Source: Burkholderia puraquae
Lineage (GTDB): Bacteria > Pseudomonadota > Gammaproteobacteria > Burkholderiales > Burkholderiaceae
Assembly: GCF_002099195.1 (NCBI RefSeq)
Contig: NZ_NBYX01000015.1
Coordinates: forward strand, 62,001 to 126,000
Length of the DNA stretch: 64,000 nt
Direction: 5' to 3'
Shown here: in pieces, positions 44,195-52,953 of the stretch
Layout: each line of letters starts with the position of its first letter
Position numbering within the stretch: position 1 is the first letter of the stretch
Made by a program: the position numbers and the translations under genes
Notes under the pieces: model-generated
Seen by the model: only the letters and a program-made list of their open reading frames with translations
Database searches by the model: none
What the model was told of the DNA's origin: nothing

Positions 44195-45817
44195 ATGGAA
44201 AAGATCTGGATTGGTGCCTATCCGCCGGAGGTTCCGGCAGAGATTGATTCCAGCGCGTATCGAAACGTCAGTGCCTTGATTGAAGAAAGCTTCGGCAAGT
44301 TTCACGCGAATCCGGCGTTCGCGTGCGACGGAAAGCAGATCACGTATGGCGAGCTCGACGCCATGTCTCGATCGCTGGCCGCATGGCTGCAATCGCGGGG
44401 GCTCGAGCATGGTGCGCGCGTCGCCATCATGATGCCGAATGTGTTGCATTACCCGGTCTCGATTTGTGCAGTCCTGCGCGCCGGCTACGTAGTCGTCAAC
44501 GTCAACCCCCTGTATACGCCCCGCGAACTGCAACATCAGCTGAACGACAGCGGCGCGGAGGCGATCGTCATTCTCGACAGCTGCATTGCAACGCTGGACG
44601 CCGTCATCGTGCACACGCAGGTGAAGCATGTTCTGATTGCCACGCAGGACAATGCTTGCGCCACGGAGCAGACCTCGAGCCCGCATACGACATTTGACGA
44701 TGCGATTGCGGCGGGACATCGGGGCAAATTCGTACCGGCTACCCGGTCACCGGATGACGTCGCCTTTCTCCAATATACGGGGGGGACGACCGGGGTGTCG
44801 AAAGGCGCGACGCTGTTGCATCGGAATATCGTCGCGAACATATTGCAGATGGACGCCTGGTTCGAGCCCGCTCGCGGTTGGCGCCCTGACGTGACGCAGT
44901 TCGTCACGGTGGCGGCACTGCCGATCTATCACATCTTTGCGCTCAGCGTTTGCTGTCTGTTGACGATGCACATGGGCGGGCTTTGCGTGCTGGTTCCGAA
45001 TCCGCGTGACATCGGCGGGATGATCAAGTCGCTCGCCGGATACAAAGTCACGACCTTCCCGGGCGTGAACACGCTCTACAACGCGATGCTCCATCATCCC
45101 GAATTCTCGCGCCTCGATTTCTCCAATCTGCTGCTGGCCAACGGCGGCGGGATGGCCACGCAAGAAGCCGTCGCAAGGCGCTGGAAGGAGATGACCGGCG
45201 CGCCGATCATCGAAGGGTACGGGCTGTCCGAGACATCACCCTGCGTCACGACCAATCCCGTGGCGCGCGGCGAGTTCAATGGCACGGTTGGCCTGCCGTT
45301 GCCGTCCACCGAAATCTCGATCCGGGACGACGACGGCAAGGAATTGCCGCCTGGCGAAGCCGGAGAGCTGTGCATTCGCGGTCCGCAGGTGATGGCGGGT
45401 TACTGGCAGCGACCGGACGAGACCGCGAAGGTGATGACCGCAGACGGCTTCTTCAGGTCGGGTGACATTGCGTCGATCTCCGAGGATGGATTCGTGCGAA
45501 TCGTCGACCGCAAGAAGGACATGATTCTCGTGTCCGGTTTCAACGTCTACCCGAACGAGATCGAAGAGGTCGTTGCCAAACACCCTGGCGTATACGAGGT
45601 CGCGGCTATCGGCGTGCCCGACGAGCATTCCGGAGAGGCCGTCAAGCTGTTCGTGGTCAGGAAAGATCCCGAGCTGACGTTCGAAGACCTGATGGTGTTC
45701 TGTAAAGGCCAGCTGACGGGCTACAAGCGCCCGAAAAGCATCGAGTTTCGCGACAGCCTGCCCAAGAGCAACGTCGGGAAGATCCTTCGGCGCGAGTTGC
45801 GGGTGCCGAACGATTGA
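44195..45817 (+). CDS. Acyl-CoA synthetase (AMP-binding, FadD-like)
   Basis: The 540-residue adenylate-forming ligase has the P-loop YTGGTTGVSKGA, the A5 motif GYGLSETSP, SGDIASISEDG, DRKKDMILVSGFNVYPNEIE (split as DRKKDMILVSG and NVYPNEIE) and the catalytic Lys in KSNVGKILRREL. It would convert a carboxylic acid to its CoA thioester with ATP. GAGGAGAG lies about eight bases before the ATG at 44195. It is last in the first operon, so it would feed the acid product into beta-oxidation. Confidence 0.9.
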   Translation: MEKIWIGAYPPEVPAEIDSSAYRNVSALIEESFGKFHANPAFACDGKQITYGELDAMSRSLAAWLQSRGLEHGARVAIMMPNVLHYPVSICAVLRAGYVVVNVNPLYTPRELQHQLNDSGAEAIVILDSCIATLDAVIVHTQVKHVLIATQDNACATEQTSSPHTTFDDAIAAGHRGKFVPATRSPDDVAFLQYTGGTTGVSKGATLLHRNIVANILQMDAWFEPARGWRPDVTQFVTVAALPIYHIFALSVCCLLTMHMGGLCVLVPNPRDIGGMIKSLAGYKVTTFPGVNTLYNAMLHHPEFSRLDFSNLLLANGGGMATQEAVARRWKEMTGAPIIEGYGLSETSPCVTTNPVARGEFNGTVGLPLPSTEISIRDDDGKELPPGEAGELCIRGPQVMAGYWQRPDETAKVMTADGFFRSGDIASISEDGFVRIVDRKKDMILVSGFNVYPNEIEEVVAKHPGVYEVAAIGVPDEHSGEAVKLFVVRKDPELTFEDLMVFCKGQLTGYKRPKSIEFRDSLPKSNVGKILRRELRVPND

Positions 45818-46051
45818 CGGCATCGACAGGGGCGATGCCGGAAGGGTGAGCGGCCCGCATCGCACGTCTGCGAACCTGCACGGGAATGGCGAGACAGGAA
45901 AAGTCCGTCGCGCGCCGGCGCCTGGCGCGACGGTGCATCAGGGGCGCCGTGCGGCCGGCACAAGACCCTGCAATCCGCGCAGCCGATCATGTAATGGAAA
46001 CCCCTGATTTAAATTGTCCCTCGACTGCATAAGACTGGGAACCGTGTAACT

Positions 46052-46065
46052 TGGTCAATTGATCA
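46052..46065 (+). promoter_or_regulatory. TetR-type operator B
   Basis: TGGTCA-AT-TGATCA has the operator core, followed by TGT as in the TetR-gene copy, but the second partial copy is weak. It lies 228 bp upstream of monooxygenase II and 150 bp upstream of operator C. Confidence 0.55.
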
Positions 46066-46214
46066 TGTTCGAGGTGCCCGGTCAAACCGGGAGGCGCGTG
46101 CCAATGACCTGCGTGCATGTCAGGTCGGGTGAGTAGGCGATCTTCCCTGGCGTTGTCTCGTGCCGGTTTGACGTGTTGTCGCTGGCGTACACGTTCGGGC
46201 GGCTCTTTGCTGCA

Positions 46215-46240
46215 TAGTCAAATGACCAAGTCGGGTGATC
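46215..46240 (+). promoter_or_regulatory. Composite TetR-type operator C, before monooxygenase II
   Basis: TAGTCA-AA-TGACCA at 46215-46228 is followed at the 13-bp step by GTCGGGTGATC, the same layout as operator A. It ends 52 bp upstream of the monooxygenase II start, a fitting place to block transcription. Confidence 0.65.
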
Positions 46241-46292
46241 TTGTCGTGAGACTTTGCGGATATTTTCAATAACGGGTCATCGGAGGGATCTC

Positions 46293-47783
46293 ATGACTAA
46301 GAAACAAACGGATTCGTGTTCGCCTGAGCACGTAGAAGTACTAATCATCGGGGCCGGAATCTCGGGGATCGACGCCGCCTGTCATCTCCGCATGCAGTTG
46401 CCGGGTCGCTCGTTCGCCATCCTGGAAGCCATGGACGGATTCGGCGGTACGTGGTGGACCCATCGCTACCCCGGGGCGCGGTCCGACAGCGACCTGTACA
46501 CGTATGCGTTCGGATTCCGCCCGTGGCAGGGCCGTTCGATCGCCACGGCGGAGGAGATCCACGGCTACCTGGGAGAGGTCATCAAGGAATATGACCTCGG
46601 CTCGAGGATCCGTTACGGGCATCGTGTCCTAACGGTGAGCTGGTCGAGCGAACAGCAGCGCTGGACGGTCGAGGTATCGCGCAACGATACGGGCGAACAC
46701 TTCTCGATGACCACCGACTTCCTGTGGCTGGGGGCCGGGTACTACGATCATCGTCGGGGCTTCACGCCCAAGTGGAACGGCTTCGATCGATACAAGGGAA
46801 CGGTCGTTCATCCGCAGCACTGGCCGGAAGACCTCGACTATGCCGGCAAGCGGGTGGTCGTGATCGGCTCGGGCGCCACCGCCGCGACGCTGATTCCGGC
46901 GTTGGCCGGCACCGCGGCGCATGTGACGATGCTTCAACGGTCGCCCACGTTCTTCACGGCCGTTCCCTGGACCCACCAGCTGGACGCCACGCTGCGCGAA
47001 CTGAACCTTCCCGAAGAATGGCGGGCCGAGATTTTGCGGCGTGCGCACCTGAAGCAGACGTTCGACCTGATCAATCTGTCTGCAGCGAACCCGGACGCCG
47101 TTCGCGACTGGCTGATCAACGAGATCCGGCAACAGCTGCCGGAAGGGTTTGACGTCGACAAGCACTTCAATCCCAGCTATCGCCCGTGGCAGCAGCGCGT
47201 GGCTGCGGTTCCGGAGGGCGACCTGTTCGCGGCCATCCGGGACGGGAAAGCCTCCGTCGTGACGGACACCATCGAATCGTTCGACGAAAGCGGCATGACG
47301 TTGGCGTCGGGCGAGCGCCTGCAGGCGGACATCGTCGTGACGGCGACCGGCTTCGACATGAGCGCTTTCGGCCAGATCGCCTTTCATATCGATGGGGATC
47401 CGGTCGACATGACCAAGCGGGTCTCGTATCGGGGAATGATGATCGAAGGTATCCCGAACATGGCGTTCATCTACGGCTACTACCGGTCGAGCTGGACGCT
47501 CCGCGCCGATCTCGTCTGCGAATTCACCTGCCGCGTACTTGCGCACATGGACAAGGTGGGTGCGAAGACGGTGGTGCCGTGCCTGCGCGCCGAAGACGCC
47601 GACATGCAGCGGCTGCCCTGGACGGACCCGAACAATTTCAACGCCGGATACGTCATGCGGTCGCAACACCACATGCATTTGCGAGGGGACCGCATGCCGT
47701 GGCAGCACCACTTCGAGTATGAGGAAGAGCGCAAGACCATTCCGGAATTGAGCCCGGATTCCGAAGTCCTCGTGTATCGCTGA
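46293..47783 (+). CDS. Flavin monooxygenase, Baeyer-Villiger type (II), EthA-like
   Basis: The 496-residue enzyme has IIGAGISGIDAACHL (18-32), the GGTWWTHRYPGARSDSD segment (51-67) that marks the EthA group, the fingerprint YKGTVVHPQHWPED (167-180) with Tyr in place of the usual Phe, and VVVIGSGATAATLIPALAG for NADPH. EthA-type enzymes act on methyl and other ketones, so this may take a linear or arylalkyl ketone, unlike enzyme I. GGAGGGA lies six bases before the ATG at 46293. It heads a three-gene operon with an esterase and a GMC oxidoreductase. Confidence 0.88.
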   Translation: MTKKQTDSCSPEHVEVLIIGAGISGIDAACHLRMQLPGRSFAILEAMDGFGGTWWTHRYPGARSDSDLYTYAFGFRPWQGRSIATAEEIHGYLGEVIKEYDLGSRIRYGHRVLTVSWSSEQQRWTVEVSRNDTGEHFSMTTDFLWLGAGYYDHRRGFTPKWNGFDRYKGTVVHPQHWPEDLDYAGKRVVVIGSGATAATLIPALAGTAAHVTMLQRSPTFFTAVPWTHQLDATLRELNLPEEWRAEILRRAHLKQTFDLINLSAANPDAVRDWLINEIRQQLPEGFDVDKHFNPSYRPWQQRVAAVPEGDLFAAIRDGKASVVTDTIESFDESGMTLASGERLQADIVVTATGFDMSAFGQIAFHIDGDPVDMTKRVSYRGMMIEGIPNMAFIYGYYRSSWTLRADLVCEFTCRVLAHMDKVGAKTVVPCLRAEDADMQRLPWTDPNNFNAGYVMRSQHHMHLRGDRMPWQHHFEYEEERKTIPELSPDSEVLVYR

Positions 47784-47816
47784 TCCCTGAGCAACGTCCG
47801 ATTACAAGGTGATGTT

Positions 47817-48767
47817 ATGGCACTCGATTTGCACCTCGCTGGTTTTCTCGAATCCTTTGCCGGGTCCGGCGCGAAACCGCTGCCGCAGTCAACCCCGGAA
47901 GAGGCGCGCGTAATGATGCAGCATCTGGCTCGCGCCGTTCGCGCACCGGAATCCGTTGTCGGCGTTCACAGCGTGGAAGACCTGACCGTTCCCGGCGCGG
48001 CCGGACCGCTGCGCGCGCGGCTCTATCGTCCGACCCGGGACCGTCATCTGCCGACGGTCGTTTATCTCCACGGGGGCGGGTTTGTCATCGGCGACCTGGA
48101 TACCCACGACAACATGTGTCGAGAGCTGGCTCGTGGCGCGAACGCGGTCGTTGTCTCGGTGGATTACCGGCTGGCTCCCGAGCATCGGTATCCGGCCGCG
48201 GCGGACGACGCGATTGCCGCAACCAGGTGGGTGATCGCGAACGCCGGTGAGTTGGGCGGAAACGACATCGTGGCGGTGGCTGGAGATAGCGCTGGCGGCA
48301 ATCTTGCGGCGGTCGTGACCCAGCAACTGCACGCCGAGGGAATTTCGCTGTCCGCCCAGTTCCTGATCTACCCCGCGGTCGCGCAAGACCGCTCCGCCTT
48401 TCCTTCGTTCAAGGAAAACGGTGAAGGCTATCTGCTCGACCTCGAGACGATCGCCTGGTTCGATCGACATTACGTGCTCGACGGTACGGACAGGCAGGAT
48501 GCGCGACTGGCCCCGATCCATGCGAAGGACCTTGCCGGGTTGCCGCCTGCGGTCATCCTCACCGCGGAATTCGATCCGTTGCGCGACGAGGGCGAGGCCT
48601 ACGGTCGCTTGCTTCACGCAAGCGGCGTCAAGGTCGAAACGATCCGGTGCGACGGCATGCTTCACGGGTTCTTCGACATGGGGGCGATCTCCCCGGGCGC
48701 GCAGGCGTGGATCGAGAAGGGTATTGCGAGTTTTCGAAAGGTGCTCGGCAGCGCGCAGCACCATTGA
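47817..48767 (+). CDS. HSL-type alpha/beta-hydrolase (esterase) II
   Basis: The 316-residue esterase has HGGG at 85-88, nucleophile Ser158 in GDSAGGN, EFDPLRDEG and GMLHGFFDM for the acid and the base. It lies 33 bp after monooxygenase II and probably hydrolyses its ester. It is a paralogue of esterase I (shared HGGGxVIGxxDTHD), so each monooxygenase has its own hydrolase. Confidence 0.88.
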   Translation: MALDLHLAGFLESFAGSGAKPLPQSTPEEARVMMQHLARAVRAPESVVGVHSVEDLTVPGAAGPLRARLYRPTRDRHLPTVVYLHGGGFVIGDLDTHDNMCRELARGANAVVVSVDYRLAPEHRYPAAADDAIAATRWVIANAGELGGNDIVAVAGDSAGGNLAAVVTQQLHAEGISLSAQFLIYPAVAQDRSAFPSFKENGEGYLLDLETIAWFDRHYVLDGTDRQDARLAPIHAKDLAGLPPAVILTAEFDPLRDEGEAYGRLLHASGVKVETIRCDGMLHGFFDMGAISPGAQAWIEKGIASFRKVLGSAQHH

Positions 48768-48989
48768 TACGTTGGCGGTAGCGACCTGATTTCGCTGTTC
48801 GCCATTTCGTGGCCGCACGCGGTTCGATGGATGACCTCCAACGTTGCCGATGCGGCCGCGCAGTTCTGATGCATGGCGGAATGAAGCCGATTGCGCAATG
48901 GCTCGTTGGGGCCGTGACGCGAGTGGTGGAATCGATGCATCAGGTAGTTGCTTGTGAAGCGTTCAAGCACCTATCCAGGACACGGACCC

Positions 48990-50609
48990 GTGAAGAATTC
49001 ATTCGATTATCTTGTTGTAGGCGGCGGCTCGGCAGGCAGTGTGCTGGCTTCGCGTTTGACCGAAGACCCTGATGTGACGCTGTGCCTTTTCGAAGCCGGC
49101 GGCACCGGTGACGGATGGCCGGTCAACGTGCCGGCCGCGTTGGTGCTGATGATCCCGTCCCGATTGAACAACTGGGCGTTCGAAACCATTCCCCAGAAAG
49201 GGCTGCTGGGGCGACGCGGCTACCAGCCGCGCGGCAAGGCGTTGGGCGGATCGTCCGCGATCAATGCGATGGTGTACACGCGCGGCCATCATGCCGACTA
49301 CGACGACTGGGCTGCGCTCGGCAACGAAGGCTGGGCCTGGAACGACGTGTTCCCCTATTTCAAGCGAAGCGAGCATAACGAGCGTCTCGGCAATGAATGG
49401 CACGGCCGTGGCGGCCCGCTTTGGGTCAGCGATCTCAGGACAGACAATCCGTTTCAGGCGCGTTGGCTGGAGGCCGGACGACAGTGCGGCCTGCCCATCA
49501 CGGACGATTTCAACGGTGCGGAGCAGGAGGGCGTCGGCATTTACCAGGTGACCCAGAAGAATGGCGAGCGCTGGAGTGCGGCACGTGCCTATCTTTTTCC
49601 GCACATGAAAGCGCGCGCCAACCTGACGGTGGAAACCGGCGCGCAGGTCAGGCGCATTGTGTTCGACGGTAACAGGGCCGTTGGCATCGAAGTCACGCGT
49701 GCAGGGACGGTCGAGACGGTCTGGGCCAAAAAAGAGGTGATCCTTTCCGCGGGCGCGCTTCAATCGCCTCAGTTGCTCATGTTGTCCGGCGTCGGGCCGA
49801 AGGGCGAACTCGAGCGTCACGGGATCAAGGTCGTAGCCGATCTCCCGGGCGTTGGAGAGAACTTGCAGGATCACCCGGATATCGTTGTCAGCTACAAGAC
49901 GAATAGCCTGGACGCGCTCGGCGTATCGGTACGCGGCGGCGTCAAGACGCTGAGCGATATCCGGCAATACCGGAATTCGCGAACCGGTACCCTGACCACC
50001 AATTTTGCCGAAGGCGGCGCCTTCCTGAAGACGCGCCCCGATCTGGACCGGCCGGACGTTCAGATGCACTTTGTCGTTGGGCCGGTCAGCGATCACGGAA
50101 GAAAGTTGAAGCTTGGACATGGTATTTCCTGTCATGTGTGCCTGTTGAGGCCGAAAAGCCGTGGATCGGTCAAGCTGCGAAGCGCGGATCCGCTTGATGC
50201 ACCGTTGATCGACCCGGCATTCCTCGAGCACGCGGATGATCTCGATGTCCTGGTCGAGGGATACAAGCTGACCCGGCGGTTGATGGCGGCGCCCGCCATG
50301 TCGGCGTTCGTGACGGAGGATGTGTTCGCGTCCCGGTCGCGATCGGACGAAGACATTCGTGCGTTGCTGCGCGAGCGGACCGACACCGTGTACCACCCGG
50401 TAGGGACGTGTCGCATGGGCAACGACGCGCTCGCCGTCGTCGACGCTCAATTGCGGGTACGGGGAACGGAGGGCTTGCGGGTCGTTGACGCCTCGATCAT
50501 GCCGACGCTGATTGGTGCAAACACGAACGCACCCACGATCATGATTGGAGAGAAAGCCTCGGATCTGATTCGGAAGATCTCCCGATTCCCGGGCGCGACG
50601 CCGACGTGA
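48990..50609 (+). CDS. GMC-family FAD alcohol dehydrogenase/oxidase
   Basis: I start at the GTG at 48990 (MKNSFDYLVVGGG), because the FAD motif VVGGGSAGSVLASRL begins eight residues later; the extended frame to 48948 has no better ribosome site. The 539-residue enzyme has GGSSAINAMVYTRG (GMC signature 1), SAGALQSPQLLMLSG (signature 2) and the active-site pair His (YHPVGTCRMG, about 470) and Asn (GANTNAPTIM, about 512). It resembles AlkJ/choline-dehydrogenase-type quinone-linked alcohol dehydrogenases and would oxidise the alcohol freed by esterase II. Confidence 0.88.
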   Translation: MKNSFDYLVVGGGSAGSVLASRLTEDPDVTLCLFEAGGTGDGWPVNVPAALVLMIPSRLNNWAFETIPQKGLLGRRGYQPRGKALGGSSAINAMVYTRGHHADYDDWAALGNEGWAWNDVFPYFKRSEHNERLGNEWHGRGGPLWVSDLRTDNPFQARWLEAGRQCGLPITDDFNGAEQEGVGIYQVTQKNGERWSAARAYLFPHMKARANLTVETGAQVRRIVFDGNRAVGIEVTRAGTVETVWAKKEVILSAGALQSPQLLMLSGVGPKGELERHGIKVVADLPGVGENLQDHPDIVVSYKTNSLDALGVSVRGGVKTLSDIRQYRNSRTGTLTTNFAEGGAFLKTRPDLDRPDVQMHFVVGPVSDHGRKLKLGHGISCHVCLLRPKSRGSVKLRSADPLDAPLIDPAFLEHADDLDVLVEGYKLTRRLMAAPAMSAFVTEDVFASRSRSDEDIRALLRERTDTVYHPVGTCRMGNDALAVVDAQLRVRGTEGLRVVDASIMPTLIGANTNAPTIMIGEKASDLIRKISRFPGATPT

Positions 50610-50641
50610 CGGTCGGAGACGCGGTTTGACGGGGCCTTTCA

Positions 50642-50663
50642 CGTGCCGGCATTCGCCGGCACG
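50642..50663 (+). terminator. Hairpin after the GMC gene
   Basis: CGTGCCGGC and GCCGGCACG form a perfect 9-bp stem with an ATTC loop, 32 bp after the stop codon. No T-run follows, but the position suits an end of the second operon. Confidence 0.5.
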
Positions 50664-51164
50664 AATGCATCAAGCGTGCAGGGTATGCGCGGCGACGTCC
50701 GCAGCCCGAAGGCCAGGGCTCGCCGCCGGTTGAGTCAGGGCGGGATGCTCCCGGGGTATTGCGAGCGTTCTCGCATCAAGCACGTGAGCGGCGCGGCCCG
50801 GTGACGCAGCCAGCCGCCGATCATGAAAGCATCGTCGCTCATTGGCGGGCAATGCGAGCAGGAGGCGAGACATGTCGCCACCGGCGGCTGAGCGCCAGGG
50901 TGGCGATCTAGGTGCGCGAATAGCGACCGGAGAAAGCCCCGTGCTTGCTACGCGGCAGCGCGCTGCAGCACCCGACGAACCATCGCTCGGCGTCCGGCCC
51001 AGGCCGGGTGCGGGAAACGTTCATCATCAGCCTCTCTCCCCGATGGCGTTCGGCGTGTGTCATGCCGAGCGCCCACTTCAATTCGTCGAGTCATGCCCGT
51101 GAACCTGGAACACTGTCCGGAAGGGATTCATGCGCTCGAAGGTCAACGACGCGGAAATGCCATC
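50664..51164. other. Intergenic region before the response-regulator gene
   Basis: About 500 bp with no supported gene. Short frames on both strands are GC shadows. The regulator's promoter should lie in the 3' part. Confidence 0.4.
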
Positions 51165-51854
51165 ATGCACTCGCTCATACTCATTGCGGACGACGCGCCG
51201 GAAAGGTCGTCAACGCTCGACACCTGCCTGACTCGCCATGGCTTTCGAACATTTCAGACCAACACCGCCGAGGCGGTGCTGGCCACGCAGCTGAACCTGA
51301 AGCCTGATCTGGTCATTCTCGACATCCGCGAACTGCGCGCGGATACCCTGGAAGTGCTCGCCGACCTCCGACGACAAAGCGATACCCCCATCGTTGTCGT
51401 CTCGGAGTGTGATCTGGACAGGGAGCGGTTGCGGGCACTGCATGCCGGCGCCGACGACTATCTTGTCAGGCCCTTCAACCCGGAAGTGGTCGTCGCGCGA
51501 TTGCTCGCGATGCTTCGCCGCGCCGGTGCGCTCGCCCCTGAACGCCGTCTCCGGGTGGGTTCGCTCGAGATCGATACGGAAAGCTACATGGCGTGCGTGA
51601 GGACGTCCTCCGGCGAAGCGCCCGTTTCCGTCACACTCGTCGAATTCCGCCTGCTGGCTCACATGGCCAAGCTGCCGAACCGTGCATTTACGCGGATCGA
51701 ATTGCTCAACGCGTGCATGGCGGACGTAAGTGCATCGACACGCACCGTGGACAGCCACATGAGCCGGCTACGGAGAAAGCTGATGGCCGCAGGGGTGTCG
51801 GGGGTCCTGGAAAGCGTGCACGGCGTCGGCTATCGTCTTCGAAAGCCCGGGTGA
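51165..51854 (+). CDS. Orphan OmpR-type response regulator with atypical receiver
   Basis: The 229-residue protein starts at 51165 (MHSLILIADDAPE). The receiver has Asp9/Asp10, phosphoacceptor Asp53 (VILDIRE) and Ser80 at the Thr position, but the invariant Lys of the YLxKPF motif is Arg102 (DDYLVRPFN). The C-terminal winged helix (about 130-225) has SVTLVEFRLLAHMAKLPN and RTVDSHMSRLRRKL. No histidine kinase is next to it. The Lys-to-Arg change often weakens phosphorylation-dependent switching. Given its position it may regulate the divergent or convergent membrane module. Confidence 0.87.
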   Translation: MHSLILIADDAPERSSTLDTCLTRHGFRTFQTNTAEAVLATQLNLKPDLVILDIRELRADTLEVLADLRRQSDTPIVVVSECDLDRERLRALHAGADDYLVRPFNPEVVVARLLAMLRRAGALAPERRLRVGSLEIDTESYMACVRTSSGEAPVSVTLVEFRLLAHMAKLPNRAFTRIELLNACMADVSASTRTVDSHMSRLRRKLMAAGVSGVLESVHGVGYRLRKPG

Positions 51855-51962
51855 GGGCGCGGGCGTCGCTCGTTGTCCGAATCCGCTCTGGTCAGGACAG
51901 CTTCGAAGCAGCGAGCCGCGTTTCGCAATCACGGCCCGCTGCGCCAATCAGACACCAGGCAG

Positions 51963-52937
51963 TTACTGTGCGACGACCCCGTCGCGAGAAAAAATCAGCC
52001 ATTTGTCGCCGGATGAGGGCAGGGCCGCGGTGTATGTCTCCCCGGTTCCGGTGTGCAGGCGCTGGAACGTCTTTCCATCATCTGCGCTTTGGGCCTGCAG
52101 CCCGTCGACACCCACCGCCAATACCGCGGAGCCTCGGGACGCAAGCGCGGTAATGGAATTCCTGGTGTCGAGCGTCGCGCGCGACCAGGTATGGCCGTTG
52201 TCCTCGCTTCGCATCAACGTGCCGCGCAGCCCGCCCACCAGAAGCACGCCATCGGGGAGTGCCACGCCGCACCAGAACGACCCCTTGTAACCGGTCTCCA
52301 CGCTCTCCCACGTGTTGCCCTTGTCCCTGGAAATAAGGAGTTGCCCCTTCTCGGCCGTGGCGAAGATTTCGCCGTTCTTGTTTGAAAAAAGGCCGAACAG
52401 ATTCAGGTCGGACTTCTTGCCATTCGGAAGAACGGCTTCTCTTTTGGTCCAGGTCTTGCCGCCGTCATCGGTGACGAGGATCAGCGACCAGAGCCCGACG
52501 GCCACGCCGTGGTTGGCATCGATGAAGTGCACGCCGAACAGCGGGCGATCCTCGGTCGTCGCGAGTCGTTGAATCTCCCACGTCTCGCCGCCGTCGGTCG
52601 TCTTCAGGATCGCGCCCCAGTGGCCGACTGCCCACCCTGTACTGGCGTCGATGAAACTGACGGACGTCAGCGTCGAACTCACGGGTACGGCCTTGGCCTG
52701 ACGGTACGTCGCACCGCGGTTGTCGGACAGGAGAACGATGCCGTTCGCACCGACACTCACGACCCGCTGGCCTGCCCACGTTGCATCCAGCACGGCCGAC
52801 TGGGTCGCAATGCTGGACTGGACGGCCGGAACGGGCTTGAGTGCCGGTGCGGATATCGCGCTTTGCATGCCGCCCAGCAGCGTTCCAAAGACGACGATAC
52901 CGGCCGACAGGGAGAGAACCTTACGATACATGGTCAT
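51963..52937 (-). CDS. YCF48-like beta-propeller protein, exported
   Basis: The 324-residue protein has a signal peptide (SLSAGIVVFGTLLGGMQ) and then a set of BNR/YCF48-type repeats: VGHWGAILKTTDGGETWE, VGLWSLILVTDDGGKTW, LLISRDKGNTWES and GTLMRSEDNGHTWSR. This fold forms a propeller, likely periplasmic. Such proteins commonly occur beside an MMPL transporter, DUF1302 and DUF1329 genes, as here: it is the last gene of that minus-strand set, 17 bp after the transporter. Role unknown, perhaps an assembly or adaptor protein. Confidence 0.85.
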   Translation of the reverse strand: MTMYRKVLSLSAGIVVFGTLLGGMQSAISAPALKPVPAVQSSIATQSAVLDATWAGQRVVSVGANGIVLLSDNRGATYRQAKAVPVSSTLTSVSFIDASTGWAVGHWGAILKTTDGGETWEIQRLATTEDRPLFGVHFIDANHGVAVGLWSLILVTDDGGKTWTKREAVLPNGKKSDLNLFGLFSNKNGEIFATAEKGQLLISRDKGNTWESVETGYKGSFWCGVALPDGVLLVGGLRGTLMRSEDNGHTWSRATLDTRNSITALASRGSAVLAVGVDGLQAQSADDGKTFQRLHTGTGETYTAALPSSGDKWLIFSRDGVVAQ

Positions 52938-52953
52938 GGAATCCTCTTCTTCT

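Larger units (their letters stand above)
45818..46292. other. Promoter region between the two monooxygenase operons
   Basis: About 475 bp without a gene. It carries two copies of the cluster operator (46052 and 46215) and ends in the leader of monooxygenase II, with a GGAGGGA ribosome site. A GC-rich patch at 45900-45990 may help end the upstream operon. Confidence 0.55.

Noticed and set aside
50670-50873. Small minus-strand frame of 67 codons after the GMC gene
   Set aside because: No family, no ribosome site; likely chance.
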